Part shown: one piece after another, positions 22,673-33,894 of the stretch | Layout: each line of letters begins with the position of its first letter | Numbering within the stretch: the stretch's first letter is position 1 | Assembly: GCA_022494885.1 (NCBI GenBank) | Contig: JAGVSM010000952.1 | Span: forward strand, 186,001-250,000 | Direction of reading: 5' to 3' | From: Micrasema longulum | Taxonomy: Eukaryota; Arthropoda; Insecta; Trichoptera; Brachycentridae | DNA length: 64,000 nt | Position numbers and translations under genes: made by a program | Notes under the pieces: generated by a model | Told to the model about the DNA's origin: nothing | The model's database searches: none | What the model saw: the letters and a program-made list of their open reading frames with translations, nothing else

Positions 22673-23520
22673 AAAATGTATTGATTCATTTTTACTTTTT
22701 ATAGAAGATGCATAAAGAAACAATGTATCTTCACTGGGGTAACCCGTCCCGAAGATACTTTTATGTACCTACGTACTTTTTTTTTATGTAAGTCAGTAGG
22801 TGGTCAGTAGTATAGTAGTTTAAACTTGTTTGGATAAAACACTTGTATACCTTAAAAAAAAAAAATTGGTTTTAAAAAAACACTAAAGTTTCATACAAAA
22901 TTACTGATTTATGAAGTTTTTATTGGCAAGTGCCTTACGTTGTATTCAAATTAAGGCGACGATGTTTATTATTATTATTTTAATCAACGTCAAATAAAAT
23001 GCCCTATCGCCATTTTGAGGTTATCTTTCAACCGTCTTAATGTTATGGACGCAGCGATATCACTACTAAACTCTACAAATGGAAAATCACTGAGAATTCT
23101 GTATAATGTGAATAAACATTGCTACGTCAATATTTGTCTGTACTAGGTACGCGTCGAGAAGCATGCTTTGCGTTTTGATATTATTTTTATTGTTATTTAT
23201 TAATCAAGTAATACAAAAATTAATTAAATAATACGATGCATTATATTCCCAGGAGTTACTGTTTACGATCGTGAACTGTATTCAATAAAATGTTTTTTTA
23301 AATATATTTTTTTATAAATATATTTGGACCCCTGTATTTAGTAGCCTTACGTGTCATGTACAAAGCTAAGGTACTCGGAAAAAAACGTTTTTGTTTGTCT
23401 TGGAAATGGAATGTTCGATCACTGATTTTGGTTTATTACCTTTACGACTCCAATCGTCATTGTTGCAAAGTCCAAGAACAATAGCGCGTGATAACTACTT
23501 TTAACGACAGGGTGTATATC
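22673..23520. other. AT-rich intronic DNA
   Basis: No repeat shared with the rest of the window and no exon was recognised. The region from about 23410 has higher complexity and leads into the tandem repeat. Confidence 0.4.
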
Positions 23521-23670
23521 TGTTAAGAATATTCCATCTTTCCTGCATTCTGCTTTAAGATTTTGGCGTTGTAAACTGAAAAATGGACATATATAATATC
23601 TGTTAAGAATATTCCATCTTTCATGCATTCTGCTTCAAGACTATCGCGTTATAAACTGAAAAATGGACAC
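23521..23670. repeat. 80-bp tandem duplication, two diverged units
   Basis: Units start at 23521 and 23601 with TGTTAAGAATATTCCATCTT and match over at least 70 bases with about seven differences, so the duplication is not recent. It lies in a segment (23410-23860) that may be an old repeat. Confidence 0.85.
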
Positions 23671-24696
23671 TGAAATAACAGATGTTCGATATTCTGTGAA
23701 GAAATATCATCGCATTGACAATAGTCATCATTCCTTAATTTAAACCTATATAGGTAACTTCTCATAGCTCCGTGTCCGGTAAAAATTTGGATCGTTTCAA
23801 AAGTACTTTGGTGATGACGACGGAAGTTTGCTGCATCAGCCAGCGTTGAGAAAAAACATTTTAGTGTTTTTTTTAATAAAATTATTACTTTTCATAGTAT
23901 TGATGCTGATAATTCGTTTACAACATTTTTAACGCATGTGATATTTTTTATATAATAAGTTTTTGGGAGATCAAAACATCGGGTAGGTAATAGTTTTTAT
24001 TTTTTTAACTAACTTTTTGTGCATAATTCTAATTGTACATTGGCAGGCTTATTGCCAAATGGCATTTGCTTCCAACCAACCAATAAAATAAAAGCTTTAT
24101 TTTTATAATTAAGGTTAAAAGATTGAAAAAAAAAGCTAAAGATATATAAAAATAGAAATAAATGTATTTGTATATAAATTACCTTAAATCAATTACTCAT
24201 TACTCAATGGTAAAAAGGAAAAAAGAGGAATGGAGAAAAAGGAAAGGGGGGAGATTAAGGAAGAGAAAGAAGATGTTTCTTCAGACGTGATTTAAACAGA
24301 GATACTGTAGTAACATCTTTGATGGTGGATGGGAGATTAGAAATATTTCTGGACAGACAATAAAAAATTATATCATTTACTCGTCCTAAATATGCCTGCT
24401 TAGGTGAAAGCGCTCGTTGGTCCTTAAATAAAATAATAATACTTTACCAAGGAATTTAATCGTTGTTTTTTGGTGGATATAATTGAGGTGAAAGATATGA
24501 GCACAGCATTAGACATATCTTTAATATTGTACGCAATGCGATGGTACCACTGACGTATTATAAATAGATGTGTTATTCTTAAACTAACTACGTCTTATAT
24601 ATAGCGAATATTGTGTTGTCCTCTACAATTTGAAAGAGAAAGTGATAGAAAATCACTATAAACAAACATAGAAAGAATTGTGAATATTACATAGTA
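23671..24696. other. Intronic DNA with a possible LINE 3' region at 24225-24560
   Basis: A purine-rich run (24225-24275) is followed by sequence that resembles non-coding LINE 3' ends but has no decisive motif. The remainder is AT-rich. Confidence 0.35.
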
Positions 24697-25060
24697 TTTA
24701 AAGTGGCCACTTAAACCAGCCAAAAACAAATGAGCCCTGCAAAAGCCTGGACAAACTTTTTTTCACATATTTACTACAACAGGCCAGAAAGCTCAATTAC
24801 AGCACAGAACACTCGAACAACCAGACTTGAGAAAAATTACGTTTTTAAATTTTGTTTTCCCTCCGGGAATCGAACGCCGAGTCTTCCGTGCGCAAGTCAA
24901 GCGTCTTAGCTATTACACCACGGAGGCCTCGTGATTTCTGCCGCAAGATTTCTCAGAAATGTTCTTCGTCTCTGTTAATACGGTAATCTTGATAATTATT
25001 TAGGGGGTGAAATCCAGTTCTTGTGTACAAACGTTTGGAAAAACTATAAATATTGCTGGT
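24697..25060 (-). repeat. Repeat X, copy interrupted by SINE C
   Basis: Bases 24697-24756 match the minus orientation of X (AAAGTGGCCACTTAAACCAG) and 24950-25060 match its outer part (AATGTTCTTCGTCTCTGTTA, then GGGGGTGAAATCCAGTTCTT), as in the copy at 61921-62190. The SINE at 24757-24928 lies between them. Confidence 0.65.
24757..24928 (-). mobile_element. SINE C, inserted in repeat X
   Basis: The minus strand starts GGCCTCCGTGGTGTAATAGC, contains a B-box region with GATTCCCGGAGG and the body motif TCTGGTTGTTC in place of the usual CCTGGGTGCTC. It is more diverged than the copies at 4757 and 31451. Confidence 0.8.
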
Positions 25061-25159
25061 GAAAACAACTATCTGAGATGTACGAAAATTGGAACGCATT
25101 TTCAGGCGTGACGTATGCGCGGCGTCAGCCGTTTATTAGGTTAAAAAATCAATGACACA

Positions 25160-25367
25160 TCGTTTTCATCAACATCATCGAACACTTATCCATACCCTGC
25201 ATGGGGTACTTAATTATTAAACTAAATGCTGCTAATCTCAATCATCTATTACACATAGGTGAGGTGCCAGTCCACTTAAGTTAATCCACTTTTTAAACCG
25301 ATATTAATTTGATGCTGAAATTTGTATGATAGACGAACGCACTAACCACTACACCAGGAGACGGTTT
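25160..25367 (-). mobile_element. SINE A-like element, diverged
   Basis: On the minus strand a tRNA-like head (TGGTGTAGTGGTTAGTGCGT near 25340-25365) is followed by GGACTGGCACCTCACCTATG and ends in a GATGATGTTGATG-type tail near 25160. The central body is poorly matched, so subfamily placement is uncertain. Confidence 0.6.
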
Positions 25368-26565
25368 TTTTTTTCAAAAAACGAACTATTTGATACTCAA
25401 TTCACGTCGACCTTTCCAGATCCGGAAACAAGTAAACCAACAGTAGATTATCTACCCTCAATTTTTTTCTAGGAATTTAATCTGAAGCCTGAGAGTAATC
25501 TTCGACACTTAAAACATTTTCATGGGTTCTAGTTCTATTTCACACACATCAGTGTTTTGTTTTGCATTACCCAAAACACAAAAATATAACTAAAAAATAT
25601 TTTTAACTATTAGATATTATTTTTAACATACGTTTACGTAAAATTTAAAATAAATAAATGTATTTAAAAAAGTTGTGTCTTGAAAATTACTTAGGAACTA
25701 ATATATATAAATATATCGTGGGTATACAAGGAAAACCGGTTAACTGCAAAAAGCCAGTTTTGCGTAAATTGAATTTTAAAGTTTGGTTGCTCATTCAAAA
25801 TCAAGTTTGTTTTTTTTGTTTTTTTTTTGTTTATTAATTATTTTTCATGACACATATGTTTATACATTACAGAATTGATATGAAATGAAAAGCAATAGAA
25901 CTTTGAGAAATAAAATAATTAGGTAAGATAAAAAAAATAAAATCCGCATTTAGCTGATTTTCCTTGTAAAGAAATTTGTTCTGGTTGAGTTAGCCGGCGA
26001 CATTGTCTAACTGTATTTTAATTTGTATCAAATTCATGTCTCCATCTTCAGATAAATCATCTATCACATTAGTGGAAGTGGAAAGACTCTTGTACCAATG
26101 ATGGAATCCTTCGGGAATCACTCCTGTTTTGCATAACTTTAACAAGTCTTTTTTTACATAGTTATTCGCTGTAGTAAGGTTTCATTAAGGCAGATATTTT
26201 TACTTCAATGAAAACTAGCTAAACTCACACAGTGGTTGTTTTTACTTGTAATAAAAACTTTTAGTAACGAAAACCAGACAAAGACACTTAACCGTTTTTC
26301 CTTGTATATTCATTATTAAAAACATCAACTTCAATTAAAAAATAATCACTTAAAAGCATTTAAGTGATTTTCTTTGTAAAGATTTGTGAAGAAATGCTAT
26401 ATATACGTTCTTACTCACTCTACAATTCTCTGAAACTCAGTTAATGGCGGTAATATCATATAACCGATTATACTTGTATTCATAACTCAAATATGCCAAA
26501 AACGTAGTTAACGTAAGAAGGTATGCGACGGAAGAGCAGTTCGATTAATACGTATTTGAATTTAT
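25368..26565. other. AT-rich intronic DNA
   Basis: No element or exon recognised. Poly-T/A runs lie around 25805-25850. Confidence 0.45.
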
Positions 26566-27040
26566 TTTTCTGTCACCCTCTCGCAGATGTTTCCCGTAAT
26601 ACTGTGCAAAAAGGACAACTGCATGTCAGACTGGCTGTGCCTTTATAAAATCAATAAAATTCAGGTCTCGTATTCCCGTTGTCCGCACCACAAAACTGAT
26701 CCGATTTTGATTTTTTTAAAAGAAAGAGCATCAGAAAAATAATTCTGTGTTGCTACGTTTTTATTTTTTCAAAAATACTTATATTTGTATACCGTACGTC
26801 CGAAGACGGCAGATAAAACTAGGGGCTTTTGAGGGTTTTTGGTTGGTCACAGCTCCTTTAAAAGTATATTTAATAAAAACTGTAGAGACCAGCCAATAGT
26901 GAATATGCCTGCCCTTATGCATTTGTATGTAAACTGTATATGTATATAAAGTGTTTGGATAAATAATTAAATATATAGCGTGTAAAATTATCACTTCAGA
27001 GCCATTATCCAGGGAGGAAATACGAGAGTACGTTTGTAAG
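26566..27040. repeat. Repeat R, copy 1
   Basis: This region aligns by eye with 60170-60600 in the same orientation: shared blocks include TACCGTACGTC(C/T)GAAGACGG followed by CAGATAAAACT, an AAACTGA(T/G)CCGATTTTG block and a TATAGCGTGTAAAA block. The copies are diverged and of unknown class. The + strand copy here contains a foreign LINE tail at about 26895-26965. Confidence 0.65.
26895..26965 (+). mobile_element. LINE K 3' tail inserted in repeat R
   Basis: ATATGCCTGCCCTTATGCAT and GTATATGTATATAAAGTGT match the end of the LINE at 56190-57480 (ATATGCCCGCCCTTATATGT...ATATAAAGTGT). The sequence is absent from the second copy of R. Confidence 0.6.
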
Positions 27041-28845
27041 AAGCAAAGTTAGGCCGCAGAGTAATGGTACGCCACCCGCTTATAGAGTCAGCCGTACGGA
27101 CAAAATCATCATATGATTATCAATCACGAAGTTAGCTACAGTTTACACCAATACAACGGGCCGTAGACACTTATGTCGAGAATTGCAAACGTAAACCGAA
27201 ACCGTTCGTTACTGTTTATTCTATTAAAATATACGGAAAATTGCCTTTACAAAACTCGTAATGTAAACGTATTGGTGTAATTATTTACATACATTACTTT
27301 TTACCCAGGATTGAAAAACAAATATTAAACCTAACAATAAAAAAACAACAGAATTTTTTCAAACTATTATTATTATAATATAATAAGTCCAAATAAAGTT
27401 TTTCACGACTATATAATGCTTTTTGTAGACATACTAATGAACAGATTAAAAATATGTACGAGTATATAAAAATATTTTTAAAATATCATACGAAAGAGTT
27501 AAATTAAATAATAATGATTTCGTTCCCAAAGCGTTAGGATGGATGAAAAGGATAAGAAAATATTGGGATAAAGGATTGAAACAATTTAAAAATAAATATA
27601 AAAATCTAACTAAATAATAAACTGTATTTAAGGATTAATAAAACAAGAAAATCATAAAATACTGTTTTATGAAATAATTATAATACAAGTTTAATTACCA
27701 TTCTGTACATTTGAAAAAGTTCGATAGGTTTGTTCTATAAGAACAATACCCTACATTAAATATTTCCGATAGTGGGAATAACTTACTATTGCCGAATTCC
27801 TGGAGTCTATTTAATACGGCATTACAAATATACACTGTCCGTGAATTATTGCTTTAAAAAGGTGGCATCTGTCTAGTAATTCTTACAGGTACCCTGTTAC
27901 GTGTATGTTAAACCAAAAACCACACCAAACATTCGGAACACTTTTGTTATATGGAATAGAGCGAAAAAGCTTTTCTATAAGCGGGTAGCGAATAATTCTT
28001 TTTTAATTTTCTTCGTTACTTTAATTCAGAATTTCGACAAACGGACAACATTACATAAAAATGGGTATCAAGGTTAGGATTTTTAAAGCATCTTTTTCAA
28101 GATGGCACAGCATGTACACTGTACACAATGAACATGCGCAATGTCGTAATATTAGAACCTCGACGATAAATTCATTCATATTATGATGTCGCATGAAAAC
28201 ATTACGTAGCAGCGAGTTATGTTGTGATTCACGATTTTCTTGACGTAAACAAAACGCAGGGAGGCGTGTTGGGGGCTCGGTATGCCGTTTGAATGTATTC
28301 CTCGTTCCTTCGTACGATTGTGTTTACACAGCAGATACACGTGCTTTTCGTCGTTATTATGACGCCCTGTTGATACTTACAATCTCGGATAAAATTTGAC
28401 AATAACATTCGCATCCCTCGAAAGATGTCTTCCCGTCTTTTCCGTTTGTCGTTTTCGAATAATATTGTTAAAACATACATACAACATTTATTGAACAAGA
28501 AAACACGCATGAATAAAAATAAGAACTACAGTAGGGCACCAACAATTCGGACAGCAAAAAACAGGACCTTGGAGGATTACCAAGATGTCTGGATTGTGGT
28601 AACAAAACATTTATCTTAGATCCTCAGAACAGTTAACAAAATCTCTCTAAACAATACTGTCCATATGTTTCTACAGCAAAGGTAAGCATTCAAGAAGCAA
28701 GGGGTGTTATCACTTCTGACTTGAGATGACACACTCGCCTTGTCTGCCTAGGCCCTAGATCATGCCATGACTACACCTATTGTACATTTGAATAGATTCT
28801 AAGATTGTTTAGGTTAATTTAATTCATTTTATTATAACTAACTAA
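27041..28845. other. Intronic DNA; complex non-repeat stretch at 28200-28450
   Basis: AT-rich to about 28080. The stretch 28200-28450 is of balanced composition, includes an E-box CACGTG near 28339, and shows no repeat partner; a 93-codon minus frame across it has no known similarity. It is a weak candidate for a regulatory element. Confidence 0.35.
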
Positions 28846-29815
28846 CCCCAAGGATGTATTTTGGGTCCAATATTATTTATTTTATACATTAATGATTTGT
28901 CACTTTACAATTTCAAGGGAACAATTATTATGTATGCCGACGACATTGGACTATTCTATAAAAATCAAACAGACGTATTAACAAACGATGACATAAACAA
29001 AGACCTAACTATGTTGACAAAATGGACAAACACAAACTTACTTACACTTAATGAAAAAAAATGCAATTTTATCCATTTTGAATCTAGAAAAAAATGCCAT
29101 AGAGTAGATGCTTACATAAATAATGAACGACTTACTGAAATTGAACATGTTAAATACTTAGGACTAACAATGGACAGACAATTAACATGGATAATTCATA
29201 TCAACAATTTAATTAGCAAAGTGGCGACATTATCGAGTCTTTTTTTAAAAATCAAAAATTTTGTTCCAAAAACGGAAAAAATTCTAATGTATGAAGCCTA
29301 TGTAAAAACTAAAATATGTTATACGCAACTACTATGGGGAGCAGGATATCAAAATGACATAAACAGACTACAAAGACAACAAAATAAAATATTAAAGTTG
29401 GTATATGACCTTCCCTATTTAACTGCAACTAGAGAACTTTTTAAACAAACTAAGCAATTAAATATAACTGAACTCTTTCAACTAGAATCATTAAAATTTA
29501 TCCATAAATTAGCCACTAATGTAATTGTAGACGAAGAACTAAAACTTGTAAAAAATTGTAGTCAACATGGACATAATACGAGAATATCAGACAAATACCA
29601 TATACAACTTTCTAAAACAAGACAAGGACAATCAAGACTAATGAACCAGGGACTGAAATTATACAATAAACTACCAGACAAAACTAAACAAAAGACTCAG
29701 ACAAACTTTTCAAAAGATGTAAAAAATATTATTTTGAACAACAGAGTATGAATGAAAAATGTAATAATCCGTAAGGGTTTGTAAATAAATATTTAAATAA
29801 AAAATATATGTAAAA
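28846..29815 (+). pseudogene. 5'-truncated Jockey/CR1-group LINE, C-terminal half of the reverse transcriptase
   Basis: The reverse transcriptase copies the element's RNA into the target site. The frame is open from PQGCILGPILF (28846) to a stop at 29751-29753, about 302 codons, and includes the catalytic motif YADD (MYADDIGLFY) at 28930-28959, the NLLTLNEKKC motif and the thumb motif VKYLGLTMDRQL. The N-terminal endonuclease and the first palm motifs are missing: a TAA (28843-28845) lies directly upstream, which marks the truncation. Downstream is a short AT-rich tail. It is the longest intact LINE frame in the window but cannot be autonomous. The exact clade is uncertain. Confidence 0.85.
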
Positions 29816-30479
29816 AAATAACTATACTGACATGGAACTTTTCCTTAATATATCCTGTCCCTCACAACATCGATTTTCGTTTGCATGTTTAAAATACTTA
29901 ATAGTTTATTTGATGTCCCGGCTATTCTCCAAAAAATATCTCTTAATGTTCCTTCACGTTAACTCAGAAATAATTAAATTCTGTTCCTCGGTCATCATAT
30001 GAATAATTATGGTTTCCATGCGCCTCTGCCCAGAATGATAAGACTTGTAAATGAAAATCAAGATCTTAATTATTTTTTTACAAACTGAAAAAATATTCCC
30101 AATAAATTTACTGTATATTTGTAGAATTAACCTGGATTCTATAATGCCTGTCTAATGTATTAACTTGTCTTAGCTTTTTTCGTCTTATTGCTTCTATTAT
30201 TTGTTACTGTATTACTATTGTTTTTTGTTTTTGATTTGTTTAAATTGGATATTGTCCGTAAATTTGTTAAATAAATAAATAAATGACAATCAATTAGGGC
30301 TTTCATAGCCTGTTGATTGGAATTTTTTTCAAATAAAATATAAATGTTTAGCTTTAGAAATTTCTTGAAATATCAAAAACAACATCGACAGTATTAACAA
30401 TAATAAACACATAGAAATGCTGCGCATTTGAAATTAAGCTAAAAAACAGTAGTTTAAGTAGTTTTTTTAAAAAACTTCT
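29816..30479. other. Intronic DNA with a retroposon tail at about 30120-30290
   Basis: The segment ending in TAAATAAATAAATAAATGA (about 30268-30286) has the look of a LINE 3' UTR and tail, without a coding part. The rest is AT-rich. Confidence 0.4.
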
Positions 30480-30880
30480 GTGCGCGGGAAAAGGGGCTTA
30501 AGTAAAAAAATACGATTTTTCAGGTGCGACAATCAAAGTTTTGAGTGTGTCTAAAAATCGATAAAACAGCTGCCAAATCACAAGGATTCAACTGTTTTAA
30601 GAATATTTTTTTACATACTTAGAAAATTATTCTTGACATTTTGTATTTTTTAAATTTACCATTTAATTTTATTTTTCATATGACTTAAGTCTTTTGGATT
30701 ATAAAATCGAAAAATTTTCTGAAAAAAATATTACGAAAGACTTTTTGACCTGTAATGCAACGATTGATAAGTATCAATAACTTATGACAAATACACCAAA
30801 AAATGCGCAAAAAAATAGCTTCTTAACTGTACTTGAGCCATTTCGACCATTTTATGACTCAAGCCCCTTTTCCCGCGCAC
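30480..30880. mobile_element. MITE T3 (about 400 bp)
   Basis: GTGCGCGGGAAAAGGGGCTT begins the left end and its exact complement closes the right end (30861-30880), with the match continuing into A(A/G)GT. The interior is AT-rich and non-coding. There is a single copy in the window and no clear target duplication. Confidence 0.8.
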
Positions 30881-31019
30881 GTAAGAAAAGTCTGTAATAC
30901 TCTTCTTGTTATGTTTTTCTAACTTCGTGCCTACCATCCGTCCGGATTACCGCGATCACCGGATAAGCGGGGCTCTGAATTAGCTAAGCCCTATTTCTGT
31001 TGCAACAGAGAGAAATAAC

Positions 31020-31170
31020 CTTTTTAAGCAAGAATATGTAAGTCTAAGCATTTAAAGGGCTTGTAATCTGCCATTGCCTGGTTTACGTAATCACTTTGCA
31101 TATCGTAACATTCACCATTCTTACTATGTTTGAACATTTACATTTCTTCAATATCTGTTGATTTTTGTGG
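31020..31170 (+). repeat. Repeat X, partial copy
   Basis: GTCTAAGCATTTAAAGGGCT, then CTGCCATTGCCTGGTTTA and AACATTCACCATTCTTACT match X, with a TATGTTTGAACATTTACAT end. Confidence 0.65.
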
Positions 31171-31178
31171 AGAAACAC

Positions 31179-31430
31179 TGTCCGCCTCAAAGTCTAACGG
31201 TCAGTGCATTTCCCTTTCATGCAAGGTGTGTCGGGTTTAATTCCCGACATGGTTGACATAAAATATCTATTTTAAAAGTGTCTTTACATTAAAATATGTT
31301 ATAGTTCTTAAACTAGCGGCTAAAGCGTATTACTGACAACTTACCTTCATGTCACAAATATGATCAAGATACGCTTTAATTAGTGTACCACTGCAGTGCC
31401 CTATGCACCATAATTAGGTGCGAAAAATAG
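31179..31430 (+). mobile_element. SINE A, nearly full-length
   Basis: A degenerate tRNA-like head (CTAACGGTCAGTGCATTTCC; B box region GGGTTTAATTCCCGACATGG) is followed by the A body and ends in CAGTGCCCTATGCACCAT and GGTGCGAAAAATAG. The (GAT)n tail is absent. Confidence 0.8.
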
Positions 31431-31450
31431 TGTAGAAAATAGGTGTGGGT

Positions 31451-31620
31451 GGCCTCCGTGGTGTAGTGATCAAAACGCTTGACTCACACACAAAAGGTTC
31501 CAGGTTGGATTCCCAGTGAGAACACAAAAAATAAAATGTAATTTTTTTCAAGCCTGGGTGTACCGTGATGTGTTTCACCACTGTAATTGGGCCTCCTGGC
31601 CTGTTCTGGTGCAAAGAAAA
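31451..31620 (+). mobile_element. SINE C
   Basis: The copy starts GGCCTCCGTGGTGTAGTGAT and carries CAAGCCTGGGTGTACC and GGCCTCCTGGCCTGTTCTGG. Its B box is degraded (GGTTGGATTCC), so it is unlikely to be transcribed. It follows SINE A by only 20 bases. Confidence 0.85.
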
Positions 31621-31639
31621 CTTCAGTATTGGTTTTAAC

Positions 31640-31770
31640 ATCTTTACTTCACACAAAAATCGGCACATGGAAAAATTGAAGACATGTGTATGTTCAAACA
31701 TAGGCAGAATAGTGAGAACTGTTACACAGTTTGCCAGGCAATGACGAGTCATAAGCACAATGCATTTACT
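31640..31770 (-). repeat. Repeat X, partial copy
   Basis: TGTTCAAACATAGGCAGAAT, then GTTACACAGTTTGCCAGGCA and ATGACGAGTCATAAGC are the reverse orientation of X. Confidence 0.65.
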
Positions 31771-31800
31771 TTCATATTCTAGATTCTTTTGCATCGGATT

Positions 31801-31970
31801 GTGGTCCCGCGGGTAGTGTTGCGGACTCACAGATCAGGGGTCCGAAGTTTAAAACCAACGACTCCATCCCAGCTTGATTCTTATTTTCTTATAGTGAGTT
31901 ATTTACAACTCTTTAAAAATGGCCCAAAAATTTTAATATATTTGTAAATCATAAGACCGCAAATACTTTT
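31801..31970 (+). mobile_element. SINE B
   Basis: A GC-rich tRNA-like head (GTGGTCCCGCGGGTAGTGTT; GGGGTCCGAAGTTTAAAACC) is followed by the B body with TTATAGTGAGTTATTTACAA and AAATCATAAGACCGCAAATA, then a T-run. The same body is found at 3890-4015 and 44935-45150. Confidence 0.7.
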
Positions 31971-32289
31971 TTTTTTTTTAAAGTTAAAAATAATACCTTC
32001 TCGAATATTTCTCCATCTGTGTTGAAATATCTATCAGTCATAATAAACTCCCTAGAGGTTTAAATTTGGTTATGTTTGTACAAAGACTGGACATACATTC
32101 TCAAAATTATGGTGCTAAACAGTCTTCTGCTGTTAAAACTGTGCATGCTATCATCATTGACAATATACTTAAACTTTTTAGCAAGTCGAGACATGAAAAT
32201 TAATCATCGTACAAAAGTGGAATTGTGTAAATAAACTATGTTTTTTTTTAAAAATATTTGAAGCACTAAGTTTGTGGTTATTCATCATA
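31971..32289. other. AT-rich intronic DNA
   Basis: No element recognised, although 32140-32289 may be linked to the T7 element that follows. Confidence 0.35.
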
Positions 32290-32770
32290 ATAAAATAAAT
32301 ATAAATCAACTTTGTTTTTAACAATTTAAAAAATAATAATAATGTTTCTGAATTCGCAAACCATCTGATTGAAAATTATCACAATTTTAACAAAGACACT
32401 GGACACTGGACTCGTTGAAAATAAAATATTAAAATTTGGCAACCGGAAATCTTTGAAATTAAAAAAGCGATTCAAAAAAAGAAAAAAAAAAAAAAAAACA
32501 ATATTTCCTTTAGTCCACTCCTGTCTTGTTTTAAATATCGTATCCATCTCACTTTACACTTCCCATCTTTAAAAGAACAACATGACAAAAAGACTTGACT
32601 TATTAGCTCCACATTCATAGATGTAATATTTAGTAATCCCTGTTAAAATAAAATACGATAGAATCCATAAGTTAAGTTTACCTTGATAAAGAAGCTTGTG
32701 TTGCTTTGTAACCGGTCTGTAAAAAAAATTAGTTAAAAACAAAGTTGTTTTATATTTATTTTATTAAATA
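32290..32770. mobile_element. Inverted-repeat element T7
   Basis: The ends pair as AAATCAACTTTGTTTTTAAC on the left and GTTAAAAACAAAGTTGTTTT on the right, with further ATTTATTTTATTA/TAATAAAATAAAT pairing outside. Inside is a poly-A run at about 32485-32500 and frames on both strands of low complexity. Sequence near the right end (CCGGTCTGTAAAAAAAATTA) recurs at 54100-54130, suggesting one family with the 53838-54150 element. Confidence 0.6.
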
Positions 32771-33247
32771 AACTATAAATCATCTGTGTAGAACCTCCGA
32801 AAAAAATTTTCTTTCGAAAGTTGCGCCATTGTAACAAGCGTTCAATACCTTTGAAATCTACCCTTTGGCACAAGATTCACAGTGAGGAATACAGTTTTAA
32901 CAAATTATTTGTTTATAACTGAGAAATTTAATTTTGTAACGCTGTTTTTGCAGATGTCACCTTTGCATGTATTGCGCAGTGTCAGGCCGTTTTTCTCGAA
33001 CCAAGGCGTCTGTCTGCGTCATTTTGGTCTCGATGTCTTTTAGCTTGTGAGACGTATTGAGTATGGGTAGCTAATCAAAGATATTCTGTCAGTTGATCTG
33101 ACCCCAATATTCCCCGCGATGGCGCTCGCCTCTCCTATCAGCTGAAAATTATTTATGATTGCTGCTATCAGAACAGAGGTCACGTGAGTCCATGTTATCT
33201 ACACTGCAATACGACTAAACAATGTTATATGAAATATTAATACATCA
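32771..33247. other. Unassigned intronic DNA
   Basis: Bases 32960-33200 are of balanced composition without a repeat partner; no exon was recognised. Confidence 0.4.
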
Positions 33248-33346
33248 GGGCTGGTATTCCGAACGCAATTATAGCGCGGTGAAGTGCGTTTTTACGCACT
33301 AAATACGAGTTATAGCGCGGTGTAAATGCGCTCGAAATACCAGCCC
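33248..33346. mobile_element. MITE family T2, 99-bp copy
   Basis: The ends are GGGCTGGTATTCCGAACGC and GCTCGAAATACCAGCCC. The interior repeats TTATAGCGCGGTG twice (about 33269 and 33310) around TACGCACTAAATACG. It is compact and GC-richer than its surroundings. Confidence 0.8.
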
Positions 33347-33894
33347 AGGAAACACTTCCAATGACAAAAACGGTATTTTTCGCATTTATGAACAGTTCAT
33401 CCTAATATTGAAACATATATTGGCGTGTGCCTAAACTGCTTAACACAAGGTTGACAAATAAAATATTATATTGTGGGAACTACTATAAACAAAATATTTA
33501 CGATCTGTTCAAATCAGTTCTTTATCTGATTGGGCTTTTAATCTTTCGCATTTTTACACCCAGTTAAATACAGTATTCGAATACGTACTGTTCAGTGTAC
33601 AGAGTACAAAAAAACTTTTTTTTCATCTATTGACCTACCCAAATACAACAAACATTATTTTTTTCATAAATATCACTTCTAACGTTAAACATATATTTGT
33701 TTGGAAATTTGGTCCCAAAGTTTTTTATTTTGTATTTCGGATAAACACAAAGGATACAAATTACATTTCTAGTTCCGACTAGCTAGAAATTTTCTGCTAG
33801 TTTCAATTCAATTCATAATTTCAGGAACATTACTTTTGTAATGTCCTAGTCCCCGGCACCCGTCTTTGTGGGAGTGTAGTGTTATTGACATTTA
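33347..33894. other. AT-rich intronic DNA
   Basis: No repeat or coding signal recognised. Confidence 0.45.
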
